A DNA stretch of 64,000 nucleotides from Prionace glauca (taxonomy: Eukaryota > Chordata > Chondrichthyes > Carcharhiniformes > Carcharhinidae), in NCBI GenBank assembly GCA_037974335.1, contig CM075760.1, positions 11,502,600 through 11,566,599 of the forward strand. Reading direction: 5' to 3'. Below, in pieces: positions 11,389-21,054 of the stretch (its first letter is position 1; every line of letters starts with the position of its first letter). The position numbers were made by a program, and so were the translations under genes. The notes beneath the pieces were generated by a model. That model was not told the origin of the DNA. It searched no databases and was given only the letters and a program-made list of their open reading frames with translations.

Positions 11389-11780
11389 ATCCAAATCCGC
11401 GGGAACCGGTCGTCTCTGTCCTCCTGCCCTCGGCAGAAGACGTCTCCGCTCAGAATTTCGTCTCCCTCAGCTGCTTAGTGAGAGGTTTCTCCCCCCGAGA
11501 GATCTTCGTCAAATGGACCGTCAACGACAAGCCGGTGAATCCCGGGAACTACAGGAACACCGAGGTGGTGGCGGAGAACGGCGATAGCTCCTTCTTCATG
11601 TACAGCCTGTTATCCATTGCAGCAGAGGAATGGTCTAGTGGCGCTTCTTACTCCTGTGTGGTGGGACATGAAGCCATCCCCTTGAAGATCATCAACAGAA
11701 CAGTTGACAAATCCAGCGGTAAACCCAGTTTTGTGAACATTTCCCTTGCACTGATGGACACTGTTAATTCATGTCAATGA
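11389..11780 (+). CDS. IGHM: Immunoglobulin mu heavy chain CH4 exon with secretory tail
   Basis: Fourth constant domain plus secretory tail, from the acceptor 'ttttctgcag' (AG at 11387-11388) to the stop TGA at 11778-11780. It begins [20 protein letters not shown]. Core residues are Cys in '[10 protein letters not shown]', Trp in 'VKWTVND' and Cys in '[11 protein letters not shown]'. The tail after TVDKSS has an N-glycosylation site (NIS) and the penultimate Cys of ...DTVNSCQ, which forms the bonds that hold polymeric IgM together. An internal donor at 11719 (see separate entry) allows the membrane form. The frame is intact and the match to shark IgM tails is very close. Confidence 0.95.
11717..11724 (+). 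promoter_or_regulatory. Internal splice donor for membrane IgM
   Basis: CG|GTAAAC within the CH4 coding region, GT at 11719-11720. Splicing from 11718 to M1 at 15657 removes the secretory tail and keeps frame: the last base of CH4 (G) joins AC to give Asp, then [13 protein letters not shown]. Use of a donor inside the last constant exon is the known mechanism for IgM in most vertebrates. Here it is inferred from the sequence and the frame match. Confidence 0.85.
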
Positions 11781-11807
11781 GAGTCACTCACTTCCATTAA
11801 AAACTAC

Positions 11808-11822
11808 AATAAAAAGAATAAA
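11808..11822 (+). terminator. Poly(A) signals for secreted IgM
   Basis: Two AATAAA hexamers at 11808-11813 and 11817-11822, starting 28 nt after the CH4 stop codon. This is a very short secretory 3' UTR. Competition between these signals and the splice at 11719 would set the ratio of secreted to membrane IgM. Confidence 0.8.
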
Positions 11823-11879
11823 AACATTTTCCTCTAACAATCAATGAAATACCCAATTGTTTAATTGGTTGTTTTTCAG

Positions 11880-12890
11880 TTTTACTTCCATATCTTTGAT
11901 TTTGAGTCAGATATTTTCATGTCTCGGACCCAACATTGTTGAACCAGTGCTCCCAGCGGAGATAGACACTGGGTCAGGGATAGAGTAGAGCACATTCATT
12001 ACAGGATCCTGCAAAATATCTTCACTGACTTTCCTCCCGCTGAGGGGAAAACACTCCGACATTTTTAACATGTCTGACACACAAACACAACATTTAGATC
12101 TCTGTGTCCCTGTTTCTCTCATTGACCACCTCTTTAAGCTACTGCACCGCACCCACTGGGAACTGAAGTGAGGGTCACACACAAAAAACATGGAGAAATA
12201 TTCCCCCCATCGGATTGAGGGAGAGTGAAATTGTTAACATCCTGGATTCCCACTAACCCAGCAAAGAGAGGGGAGGAGCAGTAGTTAATCCATATCCCAA
12301 AACTTCCTCAATGAAAAGAGGAGGAATGTCATTATTTAATCCACTCACCTCCACCTCCTCAGTGGTTAGCACCATCAGTGACATTGTATCACCGGGTAGG
12401 GGGAGGGAAACTCTGAGCTCACTCTCCACCCTCTCCTGTGTTTGGAAGGGAACAGGTCTCTACTATAAGGACCCAGTTGCCAACAGTACAAATTAGTTTC
12501 CGGTTTACTTGCTACAGATTTTGAAGTATCATTATCTTAATCATTGAAATATATATATAAACTAATGAAACATAATTTAAAATGTCTCAACACTCTTGTT
12601 CCTGTTAACCATGTGCTGGCATTGATTTCCCAGAATACAAATTTAAACAAGTCATAGATTCCTCCCCGGGTTTTAACTGTTCTGTCCCTGAGATCTCTGA
12701 GATACATCAATGAATTATTTCATTCTCTCTCCTGATATCACCGTGCCCCTCACATAAAATACATTTCTCCAGCAAAACATTGAAAATATGTTCCATTATC
12801 CGGGTTGTCTGGATCATATTCACTTCACTATGGTCGGTGAAACTTGGAGCAACAGTTAAAAAAATACACACACTGATAATGCTGCCCAAA
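11880..12890. other. CH4-M1 intron, unremarkable part
   Basis: Non-repetitive intron sequence with no exon, RNA gene or clear mobile element. The short open frames have no coding resemblance. Confidence 0.4.
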
Positions 12891-12919
12891 ACTGTCACAA
12901 TTATACATACATACATAGG

Positions 12920-14580
12920 CGTCCACACCCACACTCCCACACTCACACAAACACTCATACACTCACTCTCACATACTCACACACTCACACACTCACTCTC
13001 ACACACTCACACACTACACACACTGCACAAACACACACTATACATTCACACACAATCACACACACACTCACTCTCACACAGACACACTCACACACACATA
13101 CACACACACACACTCACACATACAGACACAGTACACACTCACACACTCATTCACACACACACAAACACACACGCATACACATACTCACTCACACACACTC
13201 ACACACACACACTGACACACTACACACTCTCACATACACACACTCACACATAAAGACACACTACACACTCACACACTCATTCACACACTCATACACACAT
13301 ACACACACACACACTCGCATACACACACACAGACACATGGACACAATTGCACAAATACACATACTCATACATATGCACACGAATACAGAATGTTAATATA
13401 CACACACAAACGCATACACATGCTCCCACACACAGAAATATAGACAGGTACATTCAAATACAGACACAGAATCTCACACTTATACAATACACTCAAATAC
13501 ATACACAACAAAAACACATACATTCAGAAATACAAATGCACATTCATGGATCAGAAGAACACACAATATACGCACAAACGAACTCAAACAAGCACGATCC
13601 CACAAATACACTAATGGACCACACACATACAAACAAATATACATGCATACACAAATACTCTCTCTCCCTTTCTCTTTCGCTCTCTCTGTCCCACACGCAC
13701 CATCCACACACACACAAACACACACACACACATGCATGCACAAGGGGGCAGACACCCGCACACACAGACACGGACTTGTACAAGAAGGCACAAAACAAAA
13801 CATGCACACAAATGATCAAATATGTATAAACGCCCGCAGAAACACATGCAAACACACAAGTACACACTTACCTAAACATACGTGACTAGGTACACAGACA
13901 CAAACACAAACACATACATGTGTACACACAATACGGACAGATAACATGCATGCAGGTCCAAAACATACACAAACAGATACACACACTTAAACAAATGCAT
14001 GTTCTCACACGTTCACGCTGAAATGAATACAGATATAGAGACCCACAATGTTATACACATTATCACTTATACAGGGAAATACATGTAACAATATTAACAC
14101 ACTGCATATAGATAAACAGAGAGCAAAGCTTTTCACACAAACACGTGGATGCAAACATTTACATGCTCATACAGAACAGAACACCACGGGATACAATACT
14201 ACACATGGAAACACAGGTATATGCTGACACATTGTTAAAATAACTATCAACACGGATTTACATGCACTAACATGTTAACAGATACACACACAAACACACG
14301 GAGGAACAGACACACACAGAAAGGGAAGGAAACATTACTCGAGTGACAGAAATTCACACAGTGAAATAGGCAGAAACACGTGCACACGTTAAGAGTGGCA
14401 TTAATAAATATACAGAGACTTCACACAATAATAGTCATATATCCACAATATCTGAAGAATAAATTATACACACAGACACACAGCTACACAAATCAACAAA
14501 CACAGGCAAATGAACATGTTCATTATCCCTCATACACACAGATTAACTCAGGACCAAAAATTAATGCAGCTCAGGAAGTG

Positions 14581-14611
<31 letters not shown>
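12920..14611. repeat. ACAC/CACTC microsatellite in the CH4-M1 intron
   Basis: About 1.7 kb of CA-rich degenerate repeat. It begins as 'cacactcacac' (12930-13340) and passes into a looser 'acatacacac' type with non-repeat interruptions. A clean CA run lies at 14583-14611. The His/Thr-rich plus frames and Cys/Val-rich minus frames are artefacts of the repeat. Confidence 0.88.
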
Positions 14612-14615
<4 letters not shown>

Positions 14616-15001
14616 GAAGGATCTAGATAGGCTGGGCAAATGGGCCAGGAAATGGCAAATGGAATTTAATGTTGGCAAGTGTGAGGTGGTCCACTTTGGA
14701 AGGAAGAATGGTAGGAAGGACTATTACTTACGGGGTGAAAAATTGCAGCAGGCGACGGTGCAGAGGGACCTCGGGGTCCTTGTGCATGGTCAGGATGGCG
14801 AATGGGATGCTGGCCTTCATAGCGAGGGGGATTGAATATAAAAGTAGGGAGGTCTTGCTGCAGCTGTATAGGACATTGGTGAGGCCGCAGCTGGAGTACT
14901 GTGTGCAGTTTTGGGCGCCGCACCTGCGGAAAGATATTTTGGCCCTGGAGGGAGTGCAGAGGAGGTTTACTAGGCTGATACTGGAATTGAGGGGGTTGAG
15001 A
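14612..15001 (+). mobile_element. Internal CR1 reverse-transcriptase fragment flanked by CA repeats
   Basis: Encodes 'LQKDLDRLGKWARKWQMEFN' and on to 'VQRRFTRLILELRG'. It is nearly identical to the young CR1 copies at 30.3 kb and 52.0 kb. It has neither the 5' part nor the 3' UTR. About 36 bp is missing inside, after 'cttgtgcatg', compared with the other copies. Both edges abut CA repeat. See findings. Confidence 0.85.
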
Positions 15002-15004
15002 CTC

Positions 15005-15110
15005 ACAGACACACACACACACACGCACTGACGCACACACACACACACAGACTCACAGACACACACACACACACAGACGCGCACACACACACACACACAT
15101 ACAATCTTTA
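15005..15110. repeat. CA microsatellite
   Basis: Runs of CA with short 'gactcacagac' and 'gacgcacac' interruptions, directly after the CR1 fragment. They look like the other half of a CA tract split by it. Confidence 0.85.
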
Positions 15111-15656
15111 ATACAAACGGCAGGTGAATGATGAAAGTAAAATTTAAATGTGAATTTGAATGGACATCCACACCGATGCCTATCCCAATTCTCAAAACAC
15201 CGCCAAACACGTTGAGAAACTGAATTAAGCTCATGATTTACGAAACATTTCCACTGTAAATAAGCAAAGATTGGAAATTACATCCCAGATCTTAAACAGC
15301 ATCACTCACAGTTTACAGATCAGTCACCATCTGTGGAAACAATCATTGACAGGGGAATGTTTCTCCAGATCAGTCAGAACATTCTTCAATAAGGGTTAGT
15401 GGCAAATAGTTCAAAATGAACTGATTCTCAAGAAAACACCTTCAGTGCTTTCTGACATGGACTCTCCAAGGATCAGGTGTGAAAATAGTTATGGAGATCT
15501 GTTACTGAGTGTCCTGAATTTAACAGGAGATATACATTGAAAATGAGACATGAGAATGAATGAACAGTTTATGAAGGAGAAGAGGGAAAAGAAAACAATG
15601 AGATTCCCTGGATAAATAAAGTAATCTAATTCCATTTCCTGGCCTCTGTCCCCTAG
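15111..15656. other. End of the CH4-M1 intron
   Basis: Unique sequence that ends in the M1 acceptor 'ggcctctgtcccctag' at 15641-15656. Nothing else seen. Confidence 0.4.
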
Positions 15657-15784
15657 ACCCCACCGACCGCATCTGGATTGAAGACAGTGAGGATGATAAC
15701 AGCAACATCTGGACAACCGCTTCCACATTCATCGTCCTGTTCTTCCTGAGCATTTTCTACAGCACTGCCGTCACTCTGGTGAAG
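15657..15784 (+). CDS. IGHM: IgM membrane exon M1
   Basis: After splicing from 11718 it encodes (D)[18 protein letters not shown], then a transmembrane helix [20 protein letters not shown] and TLVK. The acidic spacer (EDSEDD) and a helix with Ser/Thr/Tyr residues amid hydrophobics are the hallmarks of the conserved Ig membrane segment that pairs with the CD79 signalling chains. Donor GTGAGA at 15785. The exon is 128 bp and keeps frame with M2. Confidence 0.92.
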
Positions 15785-15918
15785 GTGAGATGATTCAATT
15801 CACTCACATTTCACACTGGCAGAATGGATTTGAAAAATCTCTCATTGTTTCACTGATTAAAAACATTAATGTCCCGCATCAGAAACATCTGCTTCAATAT
15901 TGCCTCTTTATTTTACAG

Positions 15919-15927
15919 ATCAAATGA
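15919..15927 (+). CDS. IGHM: IgM membrane exon M2, coding part
   Basis: After the acceptor 'ctttattttacag' (AG at 15917-15918) the exon encodes only Ile-Lys then TGA. The cytoplasmic tail is therefore about ...LVKIK, close to the very short VK tail of vertebrate membrane IgM. The rest of the exon is 3' UTR. Confidence 0.88.
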   Translation: MK

Positions 15928-16374
15928 TGGGTTGAATTTTGGACGCTGCAGATTTCCCTCAGCTGATTATAAAGATCTGTGAATGGCTCCAATACAATAT
16001 CTGCTCTCGGTGAATCTATCAGTAAATTTCTCTCAGTTTATCATTCTGGATCTGTAACTGAGGCAACAATAGACATTATTTCAGTTTTCAGTGTGAAAAG
16101 TACGGTTTTTTTTGTTATAATGTTGTTGTGGTTAATAGTTTCCCCCCTAGTGTAAACTTAATGTATAAATAATTTCTCATTCCTTATTTACGTTTGTTAA
16201 TTCCTCTTTCTATTAAGGATCTGTATTCTCTTTCTGGTTAATGTAACAGATGTACAAATATTGACGGATTCTCTGTACATGTCTCCTGTTCTCAATGTGA
16301 CCCTCGATCGCTATGTTCACTTTCCTAACTTTAAAAAAAAACAATTTCGCTGTAAAATATTCTCTGAATTTTTA

Positions 16375-16391
16375 AATAAATTTTGAATAAA
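16375..16391 (+). terminator. Poly(A) signals for membrane IgM
   Basis: AATAAA at 16375-16380 and 16386-16391, about 450 nt after the M2 stop codon, at the end of an AT-rich 3' UTR (15928 to about 16400). They are the only clear signals before CR1 sequence starts, so they probably mark the end of the IgM transcription unit. Confidence 0.75.
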
Positions 16392-16682
16392 AATTTAACC
16401 ATCCCTGTCTTGGCTTAATTCCGTTCTCCTAAACCCATCAACTCCGCTCCATTTCCCTATGATCCGGTTTCCCCCCCTTTCCCAGATAGGCATGTCCCCC
16501 CCAGTCATGGGTGGGATGTGGTTGAACTCAGGACCCTCTAGAGACAGAGTCACTGCGCCACCCAGTGACCCACCCGTGTAAAGACACCTTCATCTCTGCC
16601 TTTTTCTGATCAAATCCAGAGACAGAATGAGTGAAGAATGAGGAGAACCTCAGTGAATTCACTCATAAACTGGTCTGTCATG

Positions 16683-17108
16683 GAGTTTAGAAGGATGAGG
16701 GGGGATGTTATAGAGACGTATAAGATAATGAAAGGGATGCATAGGGTAGAGGGAGAGGGATTCTTCCCACTTAGAAAGGATAGCAGGACTAGAGAGCACA
16801 GCCTCAAGATAAGGGGGGGAGAGGTGCACTTTAGGTCAGAGTTGAGGAGGAACTTCTTCACTCAAAGGGATGGTGAATCTTTGGAATTCTCTGCCCATTG
16901 AAGTGGTGGAGGCTACCTCGTTGAATATATTTAAGACACGGGTAGATTTTGACAGACAAGGGAATTAAGGGTTATGGGGAGAAAGCGGGAAAGTGGAACT
17001 GATCCACTTCAGATCAGCCATGATCTTATTGAATGGCGGGGCAGACTCGAAGGGCTAGATGGCCTACTCCTGCTCCTATTTCTCATGTTTCTTTCTTATG
17101 TCCTTATG
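16683..17108 (+). mobile_element. CR1 LINE 3' end (TTCTTATG subfamily)
   Basis: 5'-truncated copy that starts in 'gagtttagaaggatgagggg', passes the conserved 'aacttcttcactcaaag' and 'gaattctctgcccattgaag' region, and ends 'tttctttcttatgtccttatg'. It has small indels relative to the 30-kb copy. It lies 290 bp beyond the membrane poly(A) signals. Confidence 0.85.
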
Positions 17109-17229
17109 GAGGACCAGCAGCATTTAAACTGCCATTAACCTTGTCTGATTCCCCTTAGTCCGCCAGAAATGAGAAATGAATTTGCTCCGAATCTTCACTC
17201 CAGGGCATGAAGGGTGTTTCATGTGTTCA

Positions 17230-17660
17230 AGCTAGCACTAACTGACCGAACGTAAGGCAGAATGTAAAATCAGAGGACTGGATGCAGGAGGAAAACACGA
17301 GAATAATTCCAGAGATCAGAAACTTCAGTGGCAAACATATTTTGGAGAGTTTGGGACTAATTTTCTTCACAGAAAGTTGCTGATGTGACTGTAATGAGGC
17401 ATTCAAAATCCTGAGGGGTCTTGACAGAGTAGATAGAGAGAAACTTTCAATGGCAGAAGGATTTTGACACAGAGGGCACGGGTTGAAGTAAATTGGTGAA
17501 GGAAACATGGAGACATCAAGAAAAAACATTTTCAGACAGTGAGTGATCCAGACCTGGAATGTGCTGTTTGAGAGTGTGCTGCAGGCACAGCCAATTAATG
17601 GGTTCAAAATGGGATTGGATAATTGTCTGAAAATGAACAAAATGCTAGACTATGGGGTAC
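17230..17660 (+). mobile_element. Old LINE C-terminal fragment
   Basis: Shows the late RT layout of CR1-like elements ('ttcagacagtgagtgatccagacctgg', 'gggattggataattg') but is heavily mutated. Confidence 0.5.
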
Positions 17661-17839
17661 AGAGTGTTATTGGATGAATTGGTCTTTTAGAGGGCAAACG
17701 CATACATGACGATTCAAAGCGGTCTTCTTCTCTGCTGTAAGTAATCTATCAATGTTGAAAGGGTGACAGTGGCATCGTGGTAATATTTCTGTGGGAGGAA
17801 TTCCGAGGTAGGCAAATTTCTCAAGATAGATATTGATCC

Positions 17840-18145
17840 TGATAAATGCGAGGTGATGCATTTTGGAAGGAATAATGTAGAGGGGAATTACATGATAAAG
17901 GGTAGACCAGTTAAGAGTATAGAAATGCAGAGGGACCCGGGACTGCAAGTGCTCAAGTCTCTGAAGGTGGCAACACAGGTGGAGAAGGTTGCGAAGAAAG
18001 CTTACGGAATACTAGCCTTTATAGGAAGGGGTATATAGTATAGGAGCTGGCGTCTAATGCTACAGTTGTACAGAACGTTGGTTAGACCGCGTTTGGAGAA
18101 CTGCGTCCAGTTCTGGTCACCTTACTACCGGAAGGACGAGGAGAC
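17840..18145 (+). mobile_element. CR1-family LINE internal fragment
   Basis: Reads 'gataaatgcgaggtgatgca ... atgcagagggacccgg ... ggttagaccgcgtttgg ... cagttctggtcaccttacta', the middle of a CR1 RT domain. It stops without a 3' UTR where the promoter region at 18.15 kb begins. It belongs to an older subfamily than the 30-kb copy. Confidence 0.75.
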
Positions 18146-18279
18146 CCTGCTGCTGTGACAATGCATCCTCTTGTTTAAACACTCTGCAATGCTGAGACTG
18201 GGGAGAGGAGTAAACAACAGGGAGCAGCATTGCAGCTTCTCTCCCCCCATTGAAACTGGGATTGTTGCTCCATCTGCTG

Positions 18280-18800
18280 CACCATCCCCACCACATCCAC
18301 TGGGGGGCAGTCTGGACAATGGGCTGCAGGCAGACCTTACTGCGCCTGCGCCACAATCACACCACCGCCGGCGGCCATCTTGCGTTGCCAGGGGAGACGG
18401 CGTCCCGCGCGCTGCACTCTGGGGGAATTCCCCTCCTGCACATGCGCCCAGGCAGTTACATTTGAATCTTTTAATATGTTGAATCTTGATGATTATTATT
18501 CACATCCTCACCCGTCAGACTTTCGGTTCCTTCTCCATTCGGGAAAATCATTTCTGTTTTTTATTCCGTCTGGTTTTCAATCACACCCGCGCGGTGCGCT
18601 CTGGGAAAATACTACCGCACATGCGCGGTTCCGCCACCTGCCTCTTTATAAAAATATGTATTTTATTTAATTTTAATTCCGCTCCGGGCGGGATTTCCGG
18701 GTGGGAATTTCACTCACTTTCTACATTTCTGAAACGCCGCTTCAGCCGGGGGGGAGGGGCTGTAGTGATGTCATGGCAATATGGCGGCTGACCCCGCCTC
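18280..18800. promoter_or_regulatory. CpG-type promoter region with YY1 and NRF1-like sites
   Basis: GC- and CpG-rich. It holds YY1-type motifs on both strands: CAAGATGGCCGC on minus at 18370-18382 and CAATATGGCGGC on plus at 18777-18788. It also has NRF1-like 'cacatgcgc' sites near 18440 and 18615, and a GC box. Two similar modules sit about 180 bp apart ('cgcgcgctgcactctggg' and 'cgcgcggtgcgctctggg', each followed by 'cacatgcgc'). Probably a bidirectional housekeeping-type promoter. Confidence 0.6.
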
Positions 18801-19104
18801 TCTGCAGGACCCGGATGTTCCGCCAACGAGCAGCGGCCGGGCCGGACTGGGCAAGAGGTGTCACTGGGAGGAGCAGCGCCCGGGAGTGTTACAGCGACCC
18901 CCGGTGGTCAGGAAGGGAAATAGCAGCAGGACAGTCTCTGCCCAAAGGCTTCCCCAGTTCAGCTGCTCAGAAACATTGGGAACCTCTTCAACTGGAAACT
19001 GCAGCTTCTCACATTCACCCCCTGTGTTCAGTCATTGTTTAATAGACAACCTCTGTAGTGAAATCAGAAACAACTTGTTCACATTAAAGGGGATGGGAAT
19101 CTGA
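18781..19104 (+). CDS. Candidate first coding exon or short ORF, unknown
   Basis: Open frame of 107 codons starting at the ATG inside the YY1 motif, MAADPASLQDPDVPPTSSGR... Starting at an 'atATGGCGGC' motif downstream of a CpG promoter is typical of real first exons. The first 40-50 codons are Pro/Ser/Gly/Arg-rich and could be coding, and the rest looks like non-coding sequence read through. A donor may lie inside. I do not recognise the protein. It could equally be a 5' UTR. Confidence 0.25.
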   Translation: MAADPASLQDPDVPPTSSGRAGLGKRCHWEEQRPGVLQRPPVVRKGNSSRTVSAQRLPQFSCSETLGTSSTGNCSFSHSPPVFSHCLIDNLCSEIRNNLFTLKGMGI

Positions 19105-19454
19105 ACCATTCTGCTCAGAAACCTCTGCTCGCCTTGAAATTTCAATTGAAATGTTCAAGATGAGAATTTATAGATACAAGTCATGTTGTATGTGGAACGC
19201 TCATGATGCCACAATAACATCAGTACAGACATGTTTTCCCCTCAATTCACTAACTCCCAGTGTGATTCAGTATTTTGTTACAAAATTCCTCTGAAGGACC
19301 TTGGGATGTTTTATTGCAATAAACGTGTTGTATAAATATGAGTTGTTACTGATCCCAGCAGTCAGTTTGTGCACAGTAAGATTCTACAAACAGCAACAAC
19401 TGATCAATCCATGGTGATGTTAGTTCAAACACAAATGTTGGTCCTGCTGCACTG

Positions 19455-19860
19455 TGAAACGGTGGGTTAGCGCTGCTGTCTCACCGCCAGGGACCCGGGT
19501 TCGATTCCCAGGGGCACGGTGACACAGTGGGTTAGACACTGCTGTCTCACAGCGCCAGGGACCCTGGTTCGATTCCTGGGGGCACGGTGACACAGTGGGT
19601 TAGCACTGCTGTCTCATAGCGCCAGGGACCCGGGTTCTGTTCCGGCCTGTTTGTGTGGAGTCTGCACATTCTCCCCATGTCTGCGTGGATGTCCTCTGGA
19701 CTTCCTCCCAAATTCTGAAAGATGTGCTGGTTTGGTACATTATCCCGAACAGGTACTGGACAGTGGATACTCAGGGAGTTTCATACTAACTTCATTGCAA
19801 TGTTAAGGTAAGCCTTTCTTGTGACGAATAAATTAAACTTTATAGATCAGTCAATGTTGA
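19455..19860 (+). mobile_element. SINE with three tandem tRNA-like heads
   Basis: Three copies of a roughly 65-nt tRNA-like promoter segment ('cacggtgacacagtgggttag' A-box part, then 'agcgccagggacc' and a B box) start near 19456, 19515 and 19582. The first two B boxes are good (GGTTCGATTCC). The third is altered (ggttctgttcc). One normal SINE body follows, ending 'aaggtaagcctttcttgtgacgaataaa'. Confidence 0.8.
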
Positions 19861-19910
19861 AGGGATTCCAGGATCTGAATGGTTCACACCTGTTGCTGTC
19901 TTTGTCACTT

Positions 19911-19981
19911 GTTTCTGTATTTAGTGGTTATCGCGTTTGCCTAACACGTGAATGGTCCTCCTTCAAAAGCAGGCAGAAGCA
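19911..19981 (+). pseudogene. tRNA-Val (AAC) pseudogene
   Basis: 71 nt that follow tRNA-Val along their length: acceptor 5' strand GTTTCTG and 3' strand CAGAAGC still pair (six Watson-Crick pairs and one G-U), the D-loop core reads TAGTGGTTATC, and the anticodon loop CCTAACAC has AAC at 19943-19945. The T arm has decayed (TCCTTCAAAAG instead of GGTTCGAAA) and the D stem is short. It is probably inactive. It may be a tRNA relic or an orphan SINE head. Confidence 0.6.
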
Positions 19982-20194
19982 TTCATTTAGTGAGGGAAAT
20001 CTGCATAATTTCAGTTTGTTACTGAACATAATCTGAAACTCGATGTTGCAGCCATATACACCTTCTCAGTTTTCTAAATAAAAACCTTTTGTTGATGTTT
20101 TGTTTGCACTTCAGCCCCACATTCCTGATCTACGTGCACCCAGTGTGTGTGGGGGAGGGGGGGGGTGGGGGGAGGACCTTCTCCTGGCCCAGAC

Positions 20195-20360
20195 ACAGAG
20201 CAGTTTCACAATGGTGCAGGGTTTCAGCCAATGAGGGAGACCCAGGCTCAGGCCCGCCCCTCATTCTCTCCAATTGGTTGGAGGACCAGATGCTCCTGTA
20301 CAGTCCTCCAGCCCCGCCTCCTCTTTCTATTAGTCCGGAGCTGCCATCAATCACATAGGC
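20195..20360 (+). promoter_or_regulatory. CCAAT-box promoter-like element with inverted TGGAGGACC box
   Basis: Contains CCAAT (20228), ATTGG (20273-20277) and an inverted repeat: TTGGAGGACC at 20278-20287 and GTCCTCCA at 20303-20310, then a GC box (ccccgcctcc). The same CCAAT + TGGAGGNCC...GGTCCTCCA + ATTGG arrangement is in the promoters near 37.73 kb and 54.75 kb. It may be the promoter of a lost or nearby ZNF gene. Confidence 0.5.
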
Positions 20361-20666
20361 ATTGTGACCTGTCAGTGACTGAGCATGTGCCATCCACCCG
20401 GCCAGCCTGAGGCAGATAGAACAGTTTCTACAGCGCAGAGGATTGTGGACAATCTGGCTGCCATTAGAGATGGACAGTCTTTGTTTGAATCTGGGAAAGT
20501 GAGGATGAGATCCTGCCACAGGGCATCACAGTGGATAGGATTACTGTCTCACAGCACCAGGGACCCGTGTTCAATTCCGGCCTTGGGTCATTATCTGTAT
20601 CGAATTTGCACATTCTCCCCGTGTCTGCATGCATTTCCTCTGGATGCTCTGGTTTCCTCCTACAGT

Positions 20667-20828
20667 AAAAAGTCTGACAACACCAGGTTTTAGTCCAACC
20701 TATTTATTTGATAATATACTCACAAGCTTTCGAGGGGACTGCCTCTTCGTCAGGTGAATGGAGAGTTCTGGCCTCAGACAGAGCATATAAAGCACAGACA
20801 GTTTAGAGATTACTGATTAGAATGCGAA
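20667..20828 (-). mobile_element. Penelope-like 3' fragment inserted in a SINE
   Basis: The plus strand starts 'aaaaagtctgacaacaccagg' and includes 'agctttcgaggggactgcc' and 'tcgtcaggtgaatgg', the reverse complement of the element's 3' end. It is flanked by the direct repeat tcctcctacagt at 20655-20666 and 20829-20840, a clear target-site duplication. Confidence 0.85.
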
Positions 20829-20905
20829 TCCTCCTACAGTCCATAGATGCACAGGTTAGGTTGATTGGCCATTCAAAATTGAGCCTAGTGTCAGGGGATT
20901 AGTAT

Positions 20906-20983
20906 TAGAGAGAGGTCATTCCTCTGCTCTGAGTGTGGGAAGGGATTCACTGAGTTAAGCAACCTAATGACATACCAATGCAT
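20906..20983 (+). pseudogene. Stray C2H2 zinc-finger coding fragment
   Basis: Translates as [24 protein letters not shown], closest here to the ZNF A finger '[19 protein letters not shown]' (22.8 kb). It holds one finger with its first zinc-ligand His changed to Tyr, and lacks the rest. It sits between the SINE segments 'gtgtcaggggattag' and 'ggggttgtggggataagg', which are normally adjacent. See findings. Confidence 0.8.
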
Positions 20984-21054
20984 GGGGTTGTGGGGATAAG
21001 GCCTGGTTGGTGCAGATTCGATGGGCAGAATGGCCTCCTGCACTGTAGGAATTC

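Noticed and set aside
12920-15107. A CRISPR-like or other regular repeat-spacer array in the CH4-M1 intron
   Set aside because: Repeats are CA microsatellites without fixed spacers, and the organism is a vertebrate.
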